The notes: a model not told the origin generated them from the sequence alone. Counted from the first letter of the stretch, positions 1 to 5,283 are shown. The stretch is 7,616 nt of DNA from Thermoleophilia bacterium (GCA_014534155.1 JACVSB010000078.1:1-7616); one strand, 5' to 3'. Numbers and translations are program-made.

Positions 1-58
1 GCCCGGCGAGCCAGTCCGTCGAGACGAGAACCGCCTTCGCGTATCCGTTCTCCGCCAT
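1..58 (-). CDS. Sulfurtransferase (rhodanese family), N-terminal fragment
   Basis: Only the first 19 codons are in the window; the gene continues beyond base 1. The translation begins MAENGYAKAVLVSTDWLAG. The stretch LVSTDWLA is the usual opening of the first rhodanese domain in actinobacterial thiosulfate/3-mercaptopyruvate sulfurtransferases, which move sulfane sulfur to a thiophilic acceptor in the cytoplasm. The ATG at 58 is chosen because a GGGAGGG Shine-Dalgarno lies just upstream on the minus strand. The catalytic cysteine loop is outside the window, so activity cannot be judged. Identification rests on this short motif and family knowledge; another protein with a similar start is possible. 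Confidence 0.6.
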   Translation of the reverse strand, partial: MAENGYAKAVLVSTDWLAG

Positions 59-89
59 GCTCCCTCCCGCTCATGCTTTACAGAATGAA

Positions 90-104
90 GTAACGGGACG
101 TTAC
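90..104. promoter_or_regulatory. Palindromic operator candidate A
   Basis: GTAACG-GGA-CGTTAC is a perfect 6-bp inverted repeat with a 3-bp spacer, and it covers the -10 hexamer of the sulfurtransferase promoter. The reverse complement, GTAACGTCCCGTTAC, matches the core of the second palindrome at 173-197 in 14 of 15 positions. Two copies in one short intergenic region suggest a site for a dimeric regulator. I do not recognise the regulator. Confidence 0.45.
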
Positions 105-126
105 AGAGCGCCGGTCGAAGCTGCAA
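98..126 (-). promoter_or_regulatory. Candidate promoter of the sulfurtransferase gene
   Basis: On the minus strand TTGCAG (121-126) is followed after exactly 17 nt by TAACGT (98-103). This is a reasonable sigma-70 type -35/-10 pair. It would start RNA near base 91, giving a leader of about 33 nt before the ATG. The -10 hexamer lies inside the palindrome at 90-104, so a protein bound there would block the promoter. This is read from the sequence only. Confidence 0.4.
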
Positions 127-172
127 GCCGCACGCGAAAGAGTTGCCGCGAGCCGCAGGCGAGAGACCGTTG

Positions 173-197
173 CTCCTGTGACGTCCCGTTACAGGAG
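173..197. promoter_or_regulatory. Palindromic operator candidate B, or hairpin terminator
   Basis: Arms CTCCTGTGACG (173-183) and CGTTACAGGAG (187-197) pair in 10 of 11 positions around a TCC spacer. The core repeats palindrome A in inverted orientation, with centres 88 bp apart. The TAA stop of the candidate 33-codon ORF (189-191) lies in the right arm. The structure could therefore also act as a transcription-ending hairpin for the XRE/peptide cassette, but no T-tract follows it on the minus strand. The shared core with palindrome A favours a protein-binding site; both roles are possible. Confidence 0.45.
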
Positions 198-290
198 TTG
201 CCCGGCGATCAGGATCGCAGACGCTCCCCAGAGAGCGGCAAGCGTCGCGAGCACCGGGGCAAGTGGGCGGAGAGAAGGACGCTGCTCCAT
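189..290 (-). CDS. Possible 33-residue hydrophobic small protein
   Basis: This short ORF starts MEQRPSLRPLAPVLATLAAL and ends in a second hydrophobic run, SAILIAGQLL. It has a basic N-terminus and a nearly continuous hydrophobic stretch from about residue 10 to 33, long enough for one membrane helix or an uncleaved signal. It is in the same frame as the 50-residue peptide gene upstream and lies 48 bp beyond that gene's stop, so it could be a third cistron of the XRE cassette. Against it: the only SD-like sequence, AGAGG, is about 14 nt before the ATG, third-position G/C is weaker than in neighbouring genes, and an ORF this size can arise by chance. I do not recognise a family. Confidence 0.33.
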   Translation of the reverse strand: MEQRPSLRPLAPVLATLAALWGASAILIAGQLL

Positions 291-338
291 CGGGGAAGTG
301 GAGAACCTCTTCGCCGTGGAGCGGACCCTTCCTGCCGG

Positions 339-491
339 CTACCCGCCGCGGTGGAAGCCGGGCGCGACGACGGTACCGGAGCTCGATCCCCCCTTGTCGC
401 CGCTCCCCGCGTTCGCAGCAGCGGCGAGGACGAGTGCGGCCTGGATCGCAACCACGAACACGACGGCGCTGCGGAGCCTGGACGTCTTCAT
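339..491 (-). CDS. Short secreted peptide, candidate signal of the adjacent XRE-TPR regulator
   Basis: The product is 50 residues. It starts MKTSRLRSAV with a basic N-region (K2, R5, R7), a hydrophobic core at about residues 9-24 and an AAANA segment that fits signal peptidase I cleavage after A28. The predicted mature part is about 22 residues, rich in Gly and Ser, with the tail TVVAPGFHRGG and no cysteine or lipobox. The ATG at 491 is chosen because AGAGGGGGTG (501-510) is an SD match with 9-nt spacing. An in-frame GTG at 503 overlaps that SD and is unlikely as the start. The gene begins 19 bp after the stop of the XRE-TPR regulator on the same strand, so the two are probably cotranscribed. 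By analogy with RRNPP cassettes, the exported and trimmed C-terminus could be the regulator's ligand. The family itself is not recognised; a small secreted protein of another kind is the alternative. Confidence 0.6.
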   Translation of the reverse strand: MKTSRLRSAVVFVVAIQAALVLAAAANAGSGDKGGSSSGTVVAPGFHRGG

Positions 492-500
492 CTGCGTGTT

Positions 501-510
501 CACCCCCTCT
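501..510 (-). promoter_or_regulatory. Ribosome binding site of the secreted peptide gene
   Basis: AGAGGGGGTG differs little from the ideal AGGAGGTG and sits 9 nt before the ATG at 491, immediately after the TAG stop of the XRE-TPR gene. It is the main evidence that the 50-codon ORF is translated and that its start is the ATG at 491. Confidence 0.6.
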
Positions 511-1857
511 CTAGAAGTGGAAGTCCTGAAGCGCTTCGGCGGCCCGGCGGTACAGGTCGGCCGCCTCGCGGTCCTTGCCGCGGCGCGCCTCCAGATCGCC
601 TCGGGCGATCCAGGCGGCCGCACGGTGACTGGCCGAGGAAAGCTGGTCGAAGTGCGCCTCCGCGCGGGCGAAGACGGCGCCTGCGTCGTCCAGACGGCCC
701 TGCTCGAGGAGCGAGCGCCCGAGGACGAGCTCGGCGTTGCCGATCTCGTCGAAGAGATCCTCGCGCTCGTCGAGGAGCTCGAGCGCGTGGCGCGCCTGCT
801 GCTCGGCCAGCTCGAGCTCGCCCGTGCGCAGGTGGACCTGCGCGAGCGACGAGACGGCGTAGCCCGCGTCGACGTCGTTGCCCACGTCGAGCGCGACCCG
901 GAACGCGTCCTTCAGGTACGTCTTCGCCTCGTCCGGCTTGCCCAGCAGGAAGTTGAGGCCGCCGAGGTTGTTCAGGAGCTTCCCGACGTTCGCCTGGTAG
1001 GCGATCTCCTCGTAGAGCACCTTGGCGTGCTCGGCGTGCGAGCGCGCGAGGACCCAGCGGCCCTGGCGCTCTGCGACGAGCGACGCCTGGAAGTGCGCCT
1101 GCGCCGCGGCGTAGCGGTCGTCGATCCCCTTCGCGAGCTCGAGCGCGCGCTCGACGTCCTCGCGCGCGGCCTCCCAGTCGCGCTGGCGCTGGTAGCAGCG
1201 CGAGCGCCACTCGAACGCGAGCGAGCGCAGCCGGTCGCACGGGAGCGGCGACCCATCGGTGAGCTCCACCGCCTGCGTGAGCAGGCTGACGGCCGTCGAG
1301 ATGGACGAGAGGTTGTAGCGGCACGCCCCGAGCCGGAAGAGGACGTCGGCCCGGTCGACCTCCGAGAAGACCGGGTCCTCGGTGAGGACGCGTGCCCGCT
1401 CGAGCAGTCGGACGGCCTCGCGCACCTCCCCGAGGTACATCCGCGACCACGCCTCCGTGCGAAGCGCGCGGAGCTCGAGCTCCGGCGCCTGGACCCGCGG
1501 GAGGTCGCCGGCGACCTCGGCCACGATCCCGGGCACCGCGGCGTAGTCGTGGGCTTCGAGCGCCGCCTCGGCGCGCGCGAGAACGCTCTCCACACGCTCC
1601 CGCTCGCTCGAGGAGACGCCCTGCTGGAGGAAGTTCGCGTCGACGCCGAGACGCTCGGCGAGCCAGGCGACGGTCTCGGCCGTCGGGCGTGTCTTGCCGC
1701 GCTCGATCTGGCTCACGTACTCCTTGGAGAAGCGCTCGCCCGCGAGCTCCGTCTGCGTGATCCCACGATTGATGCGGAGCTGGCGCACGCGATCGCCGAG
1801 CGTGGCTCGCGGCGATGCGGTGGTACGGGTTCTGGTCGTCAGGAGCGGCTGCGGCAT
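511..1857 (-). CDS. HTH_XRE transcriptional regulator with TPR array
   Basis: A 448-residue cytoplasmic DNA-binding protein. An XRE/Cro-CI helix-turn-helix spans about residues 20-75 (LGDRVRQLRINRGITQTELA, then FSKEYVSQIERGKTRPTAET). The rest is helical and fits about seven tetratricopeptide repeats. Clear units lie near 176-199, 218-243, 257-283, 296-322, 336-362, 377-404 and 416-443, with typical G/Y/A spacing such as LGGLNFLLGKPDEAKTYLKD. Length and order (one N-terminal HTH, long C-terminal TPR superhelix) match RRNPP-like regulators, whose TPR groove binds a short peptide. The ATG at 1857 has SD AGAGG five nt upstream. A secreted-peptide ORF follows after 19 bp. Inverted repeats in the promoter suggest autoregulation. 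Ligand and target genes cannot be read from the sequence; other XRE-TPR proteins act without a peptide. Confidence 0.9.
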   Translation of the reverse strand: MPQPLLTTRTRTTASPRATLGDRVRQLRINRGITQTELAGERFSKEYVSQIERGKTRPTAETVAWLAERLGVDANFLQQGVSSSERERVESVLARAEAALEAHDYAAVPGIVAEVAGDLPRVQAPELELRALRTEAWSRMYLGEVREAVRLLERARVLTEDPVFSEVDRADVLFRLGACRYNLSSISTAVSLLTQAVELTDGSPLPCDRLRSLAFEWRSRCYQRQRDWEAAREDVERALELAKGIDDRYAAAQAHFQASLVAERQGRWVLARSHAEHAKVLYEEIAYQANVGKLLNNLGGLNFLLGKPDEAKTYLKDAFRVALDVGNDVDAGYAVSSLAQVHLRTGELELAEQQARHALELLDEREDLFDEIGNAELVLGRSLLEQGRLDDAGAVFARAEAHFDQLSSASHRAAAWIARGDLEARRGKDREAADLYRRAAEALQDFHF

Positions 1858-1870
1858 GCGTTCCTCTTCA

Positions 1871-1900
1871 GTGAACTATACGAACGTCATAATCGTTCAC
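1871..1900. promoter_or_regulatory. Nested inverted repeats, probable operator of the XRE regulator
   Basis: GTGAAC (1871-1876) mirrors GTTCAC (1895-1900). Inside it GAACG (1882-1886) mirrors CGTTC (1894-1898) with a 7-bp spacer. The repeats cover the -10, spacer and -35 of the XRE promoter, where a repressor or autoregulator would sit. That the XRE protein is the binder is inferred from position only. Confidence 0.45.
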
Positions 1901-1902
1901 AA
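1875..1902 (-). promoter_or_regulatory. Promoter of the XRE-TPR/peptide cassette
   Basis: On the minus strand TTGTGA (1897-1902) and TATAGT (1875-1880) are separated by 16 nt. RNA would start near 1868, leaving a very short leader that just includes the SD. The surroundings are clearly A+T-richer than the flanking genes. The spacer holds the GAACG-N7-CGTTC inverted repeat. Confidence 0.55.
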
Positions 1903-1908
1903 CCCTGC

Positions 1909-1936
1909 TTGACTTAAGTCGGAACGGGCGTATAGT
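1909..1936 (+). promoter_or_regulatory. Rightward promoter candidate into a gene-free segment
   Basis: TTGACT (1909-1914) and TATAGT (1931-1936) with a 16-nt spacer form the best -35/-10 pair in the window, pointing right. The expected RNA start is near 1943. No convincing plus-strand ORF follows before the 3' end of the convergent TetR gene, so the transcript would be noncoding or antisense. The shared TATAGTTC may instead reflect only the duplicated operator. Confidence 0.45.
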
Positions 1937-2105
1937 TCCGAAGGCCCGCGTCGTACGACGCCAGGTCGACGCGGGAGACCGAGAACCAGGCGATTCGACC
2001 CGGAGGCAGGGTGGGCCGCAGACCCCAAGTCTCCGGGTCGTCGCCGTTAACGAAGCGTGGAAGCGGCATACGCCATGGGTCGGCCGGGCGCCCAGCGACG
2101 CCCAT
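1914..2105 (-). CDS. Possible 63-residue hypothetical protein
   Basis: This ORF lies between the TetR and XRE-TPR genes on the same strand and in the frame of TetR, starting 24 bp after the TetR stop. Its residues (three Trp, several Asn, Tyr and Phe, for example FVNGDDPETWGLRPTL and ASYDAGLRNYTPVPT) look more like a real protein than the Arg/Ala/Pro-rich shadow frames nearby. By my hand count G/C is highest at codon position 3 (roughly three quarters) and lowest at position 2, a coding-like order but weaker than in neighbouring genes. GAGGG abuts the ATG with no spacing, so the start is poor; an alternative ATG is at 2069. It overlaps the two long stems and the rightward promoter. It could be a small gene, a decayed remnant or chance. 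No family recognised. Confidence 0.3.
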   Translation of the reverse strand: MGVAGRPADPWRMPLPRFVNGDDPETWGLRPTLPPGRIAWFSVSRVDLASYDAGLRNYTPVPT

Positions 2106-2131
2106 CCCTCGGACGGGGGCCGTCGCCGACT
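1943..2131 (+). ncRNA. Candidate structured small RNA
   Basis: Just after the rightward promoter, CCCGCGTCG (1945-1953) pairs perfectly with CGACGCGGG (1967-1975) around a 13-nt loop. A second stem, CGACCCGGAG (1996-2005) with CTCCGGGTCG (2031-2040), is perfect over 10 bp and extends by G-U and C-G pairs; GGGT (2009-2012) and ACCC (2022-2025) can pair inside its loop. Weaker pairings follow (ATGGGTCG near 2075 with CGA-CG-CCCAT near 2096-2105; GACGG/CCGTC at 2112-2124). The 3' end is uncertain and no T-tract is seen. The alternative is that this is the body of the leftward 63-codon ORF. No known RNA family is recognised. Confidence 0.28.
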
Positions 2132-2735
2132 AGGAGGAGCGGCCGGTCAGCCAGCGCCGCCGCGAGGCGACGATCGCGGGGAAGTCGTCCTCGACGAGCC
2201 CGCCCAGCCGCCCGCTGATCATCTTGAGGAGGCCGAGGGAGATGAAAAGCCATGCCTCGGCGTGCGGGTCGCGGTCCGGGAGAACGCCGCCTTCGGCCTG
2301 TGCTCGCACCGTCAGGTCGGCCACGTACGCGTGCACCTCGCGCATGTGCCGGCGCATGTAGCGGCGGATCTCCGCGTCCTCGCTCGCTTCGGCCAGCGCC
2401 TGGACCCAGAGGATGGAGACGATCGGTCGATCGCGCTCCGCGGCGAAGAAGGCGTGGGCGATGGCACGGATCCAGTCGGCGGGATCGGGCTCGGCGGCGA
2501 CAGCGTCGTCCCAGCGGGCCCGGAGCCGCCGCCAGGTCTCCTCGAGACAGGCGAGGTAGAGGTCGCGCTTGGACTCGAAGTGCCGATAGAGGATCGGCTC
2601 CGTGACGCCCGCCTCGCGCGCGATCTCGGCGGTCGTCGTACCGCGGTAGCTCCCGCGGGCGAAGACGCGGCAGGCACAGCCGAGGACCGCCGCGCGGCGC
2701 TCGGGCGCCGCGAGCCGCGGCCGGGTCGAACTCAC
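2130..2735 (-). CDS. TetR/AcrR family transcriptional repressor
   Basis: A 201-residue protein of normal family length. The N-terminal TetR helix-turn-helix is clear at about residues 33-60: TTTAEIAREAGVTEPILYRH followed by FESKRDLYLACLEE. The remaining helical part (about 65-201) is the variable ligand-binding and dimerisation domain. The GTG start at 2735 overlaps the TGA stop of the upstream exporter gene by 4 bp (GTGA), which implies translational coupling. It is therefore the second gene of an efflux operon. By the usual logic of TetR partners of drug exporters it should repress the operon promoter until an exported compound binds. The TTAG...CTAA pair at 4189-4202 is the likely operator. 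The ligand is unknown. Confidence 0.9.
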   Translation of the reverse strand: MSSTRPRLAAPERRAAVLGCACRVFARGSYRGTTTAEIAREAGVTEPILYRHFESKRDLYLACLEETWRRLRARWDDAVAAEPDPADWIRAIAHAFFAAERDRPIVSILWVQALAEASEDAEIRRYMRRHMREVHAYVADLTVRAQAEGGVLPDRDPHAEAWLFISLGLLKMISGRLGGLVEDDFPAIVASRRRWLTGRSS

Positions 2736-4153
2736 GCGACCTCGGGAACCGGGGGGCCCGCCTGGACGGGATGCGGCCGCACCATGGCGGCGGCGACGAG
2801 GGCGCCGGCAAAGGCGATCCCGGCCGCCACAACGAGCGCCGTCGAGAACCCGTCCATGAACGCGTCGGGCGTCCGCCGGCCGGCGGCCGCGTGGGCGATG
2901 ATCGCGCCCATGAGCGCGATCCCCATCGAGCCGCCCACCTGGCGGAAGGCGTTCAGGACCGCCGAGCCGACGCCGGACTTGTCCACCGGGACGGAGCGGA
3001 CGGCAGCGGCCGCGCTCGGCGTCATCGTGAGAGCCATGCCGAAGCCGCCGATCACGAGCGCGGGGAAGAGCGACCAGAAGGTCTCCTCGGTGCCGAGGCG
3101 GGAGAAGAGCAAGAGCTGGACGCCGAGGAGCGTCATCCCGGTCGTCATGAGCCAGCGGGAGCCGAGCCGATCGGAGAGGCGCCCCGCGATCGGCGCGACG
3201 AGGATGATGAGGACGGTCATCGGTAGGAAGGCGGCGCCCGCCTGCACCGGGGAGTAGCCGAGGACGTTCTGCATGTAGAGGGAGACGAAGAAGAAGACGC
3301 CGAACATCGCGAGCGCGACGAGGAGGACGACGATGTTCGCGCCCGCGTACGTCCCGCTGCGAAAGAGGCTGAGGTCGAGCATGGGCAGGCGCTGGTGCCG
3401 CTCGAGCAGGATGAACGCCCCCAGCGCGACCGCCGCGACCACGAACGCCCCCATGATCCGCGTCGAGCCCCAGCCGTAGCTGTTCGCCTCGATCAGCGCG
3501 TACGTGAGGGCGAAGAGCCCGATGCTCGAGGTGACGAGTCCGGGGAGGTCGAGCCGCTGCTCCTCCGACTCGTCGCGCGACTCGCGAATGACGAGGAAGC
3601 TGGCCGCGATCGCGACGACGCCGACGGGGACGTTGATGAAGAAGATCCAGCTCCAGCTCACGTGCTCCGTGATGAGACCACCCACGAGCGGGCCGATGGC
3701 GAGCGCGAGGGCGGACACCCCCGCCCAGATCCCGATCGCCATCCCGCGCTGCTGGGGCGGGAACGTCGCGGCGATGATGGAGAGGGTGGCCGGGTTCATG
3801 AGCGCCGCGCCGACGCCCTGCGCCACGCGGGCACCGATCAGGACGTCGCCGCTCGAGGCGAGCCCGCAGGCGAGCGAGGCGGCCGTGAAGATCGCGATGC
3901 CGGCCACGAAGACGAGCCGGCGGCCGAGCAGGTCCGCGAGCTTGCCGCCGATCAGCATGAGCGCGGCGAACGTGAGCGCGTAGCCCGTCACGATCCATTC
4001 GAGCTCCGAGAGACCGATATGAAGCTCGCGCTGGATCGACGGAAGCGCGACGTTCACGACGGTGTTGTCGAGCATGATCATGAAGAGCCCGAACGCGACC
4101 GCCGCGAGCGTGAGCCACTTCCGGTTCGCCTCGTCCAGGATCCTCGCCCTCAT
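2732..4153 (-). CDS. MFS multidrug exporter, DHA2 (EmrB/QacA-like, 14 TM)
   Basis: A 473-residue membrane transporter that exports drugs or other hydrophobic compounds by proton antiport. Family motifs are intact: LDNTVVNVALP (residues 28-38) in TM1, the loop 2-3 motif A GGKLADLLGRR (69-79), the antiporter motif C ending GPLVGGLI (about 145-161), and WSWIFFINVPVG (167-178), typical of the DHA2 group. A second-half motif-A copy is visible as GRLSDRLGSRWLM. Hydrophobic segments and length fit 14 helices. The ATG at 4153 is preceded by GGGGGAGG with short spacing. The gene is the first of a two-gene operon with the overlapping TetR repressor. The substrate cannot be inferred; EmrB/QacA-like is a family label, not an orthology claim. 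Confidence 0.93.
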   Translation of the reverse strand: MRARILDEANRKWLTLAAVAFGLFMIMLDNTVVNVALPSIQRELHIGLSELEWIVTGYALTFAALMLIGGKLADLLGRRLVFVAGIAIFTAASLACGLASSGDVLIGARVAQGVGAALMNPATLSIIAATFPPQQRGMAIGIWAGVSALALAIGPLVGGLITEHVSWSWIFFINVPVGVVAIAASFLVIRESRDESEEQRLDLPGLVTSSIGLFALTYALIEANSYGWGSTRIMGAFVVAAVALGAFILLERHQRLPMLDLSLFRSGTYAGANIVVLLVALAMFGVFFFVSLYMQNVLGYSPVQAGAAFLPMTVLIILVAPIAGRLSDRLGSRWLMTTGMTLLGVQLLLFSRLGTEETFWSLFPALVIGGFGMALTMTPSAAAAVRSVPVDKSGVGSAVLNAFRQVGGSMGIALMGAIIAHAAAGRRTPDAFMDGFSTALVVAAGIAFAGALVAAAMVRPHPVQAGPPVPEVA

Positions 4154-4185
4154 CGTCCTCCCCCGTCGTTGCCTTCCGGGCCGCC

Positions 4186-4214
4186 ATGTTAGGCGACACT
4201 AAGTAAGGGTGCAA
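4186..4214 (-). promoter_or_regulatory. Promoter of the MFS-TetR operon
   Basis: On the minus strand TTGCAC (4209-4214) and TAACAT (4186-4191) are spaced by exactly 17 nt, a good sigma-70 type promoter. The predicted RNA start is near 4179, giving a leader of about 25 nt that carries the SD for the ATG at 4153. Confidence 0.55.
4189..4202. promoter_or_regulatory. Candidate TetR operator
   Basis: TTAG-GCGACA-CTAA has 4-bp mirrored ends and overlaps the -10 and spacer of the MFS-TetR promoter. TTAG/CTAA half-sites of this kind occur in front of many TetR-controlled exporter genes. The arms are short and the six central bases are not symmetric, so the support is mainly position. The site lies between divergent genes and could also affect the AAA+ gene. 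Confidence 0.38.
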
Positions 4215-4230
4215 GACGCGTGCGGCCGGG

Positions 4231-4236
4231 TACCGT
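4231..4236 (+). promoter_or_regulatory. -10 hexamer for a leaderless AAA+ ATPase transcript
   Basis: TACCGT fits the TANNNT -10 pattern and ends 6 nt before the GTG start, so RNA would begin at or next to the start codon. No Shine-Dalgarno is visible upstream of that GTG, and no convincing -35 was found. Confidence 0.35.
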
Positions 4237-4242
4237 CCCCTC

Positions 4243-5283
4243 GTGCCGCTGAACCCGCTCGAGGAGGCCGGCCGCGCGCTCTCGCGCCTCGGCGACCGCC
4301 TCCGCGAGACCGGCGGGCCCGAGGGCGAGTGGCTCGCGGGGCAGATCGAACGGCTGCAGCCGAACGGGCCCCGGCGCGCCCCGGAGCCGCAGCGGACGCT
4401 GGACGAGCTGCGTATCGAGCTGGACGCGCTCGTCGGGCTGGAGAGCGTGAAGGAGCAGGTGCACGCGCTGGTCGCGTTCCTCGAGGTGCAGGGGCTGCGC
4501 AAGCAGAGCGGGCTCGCAGAGGTCGCGACGAGCCAGCATCTCGTCTTCCTCGGCAACCCCGGGACCGGCAAGACCACGATCGCCCGCCTTCTCGCCGAGA
4601 TGTATCGAGCCATGGGCCTCCTTCGCCGCGGGCACCTCGTCGAGGTCGACCGGGCCGGGCTCGTCGGGCAATGGGTCGGCTCCACCGCCATCAAGACCGA
4701 CCGCGTCATCCGCCAGGCGCTCGACGGCGTCCTCTTCGTGGACGAGGCGTATTCGCTCAGCCCCGGCGACGAGCGGCTGGACTTCGGCTCCGAAGCGGTC
4801 GAGACGCTCCTCAAGCGGATGGAGGACTTCCGCGAGCGCCTGATCGTGATCGTCGCCGGCTACCCGGAGCTCATGTACCGCTTCCTGGCCTCGAACCCCG
4901 GCCTGCGCTCGCGCTTCGCGCGCGAGATCGTGTTCCCCGACTACTCCACGGAGGAGCTGCTCGCGATCACGCGCAAGTTCGTCGCCGAGCACGAGTACGC
5001 GCTCGAGCCCGGGGCCGAGGAGACGCTGGCCGCGATCTTCGACTCGGTGCCGCGCCTGCACGGGTTCGGGAACGCGCGCTTCGCGCGCACGCTCTTCGAG
5101 CAGGCGCTGAACCAGCACGCGGTCCGGATCGCGCGCGCCGGGCTGGGCGCCCCGACGCTCTCCGACCTGCAGACGCTCACCGACGAGGACGTCCGCGCGG
5201 CCGCGCGGGCCCTCGGCGAGGAGCCGCCGCCCGAGGCGTCGGCGCGCGAAGGGCGAGGCCTCTTCCGCCGCCGCGCACGCTAG
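4243..5283 (+). CDS. AAA+ ATPase, CbbX/SpoVK/EccA-C-like
   Basis: A 346-residue soluble ATPase. After a variable N-terminal stretch (about 1-55) comes one AAA+ module. Seen are: the box before Walker A, LDALVGLESVKEQVHALVAF; Walker A GNPGTGKTT (104-112); the pore-loop region GLVGQWVGSTAIKT; Walker B VLFVDEAY with D167/E168; the sensor-1 strand IVIVAGYPELM; arginine-finger candidates in NPGLRSRFAR (R222, R224, R227); and the sensor-2 helix GFGNARFART (R279 region). This layout is shared by the Rubisco activase CbbX, SpoVK and the C-terminal half of type VII secretion EccA. Here the TPR half of EccA is missing and no Rubisco genes are nearby, so the client is unknown. Such proteins usually form hexamers that remodel other proteins. 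An MMPL gene follows after 38 bp on the same strand. Confidence 0.88.
   Translation: MPLNPLEEAGRALSRLGDRLRETGGPEGEWLAGQIERLQPNGPRRAPEPQRTLDELRIELDALVGLESVKEQVHALVAFLEVQGLRKQSGLAEVATSQHLVFLGNPGTGKTTIARLLAEMYRAMGLLRRGHLVEVDRAGLVGQWVGSTAIKTDRVIRQALDGVLFVDEAYSLSPGDERLDFGSEAVETLLKRMEDFRERLIVIVAGYPELMYRFLASNPGLRSRFAREIVFPDYSTEELLAITRKFVAEHEYALEPGAEETLAAIFDSVPRLHGFGNARFARTLFEQALNQHAVRIARAGLGAPTLSDLQTLTDEDVRAAARALGEEPPPEASAREGRGLFRRRAR

Larger units (their letters stand above)
1873..1938. repeat. 10-bp perfect inverted repeat pairing two divergent -10 regions
   Basis: GAACTATACG (1873-1882) is the exact reverse complement of CGTATAGTTC (1929-1938). Each arm contains the TATAGT -10 hexamer of one of the two divergent promoters. 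The similarity continues for a few bases beyond the 10-mer, so the arms look like two copies of one binding site facing each other. The right arm is also part of CGGAAC-N9-GTTCCG (1920-1940), and GACTTAAGTC (1911-1920) between them is a perfect 10-bp palindrome. Confidence 0.5.

Noticed and set aside
492..623. Longer form of the secreted peptide ORF starting inside the regulator gene (ATG at 623 or GTG at 503)
   Set aside because: The extra residues would put an Arg/Pro-rich tract before the signal sequence. The GTG overlaps the SD, while the ATG at 491 has ideal 9-nt SD spacing.
178..1917. 579-codon plus-strand open frame opposite the XRE-TPR gene
   Set aside because: Its translation is Arg/Glu/Leu/Val-biased with no domain and is what the antisense of a high-G/C3 TPR gene gives. 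The minus-strand frame has clear HTH and TPR motifs.
1948..1961. 14-bp perfect palindrome GCGTCGTACGACGC as an operator
   Set aside because: It overlaps the longer 9-bp stem at 1945-1975, and CG-rich palindromes are expected at this base composition; no second copy was found in the window.
2112..2124. GACGG-GGG-CCGTC hairpin as a terminator between TetR and the spacer
   Set aside because: The stem is only 5 bp with no T-tract on either side; too weak to call as a terminator in such GC-rich DNA.
2130..4814. 894-codon minus-strand frame running through the MFS and AAA+ genes
   Set aside because: Only its last 201 codons (from 2735) are a real gene, the TetR. The rest is a shadow of the MFS gene in another frame and antisense of the AAA+ gene.
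4189..5118. 309-codon minus-strand frame opposite the AAA+ gene
   Set aside because: Low-complexity Glu/Arg/Leu/Asp composition without motifs. The plus strand carries Walker A, Walker B and sensor motifs.
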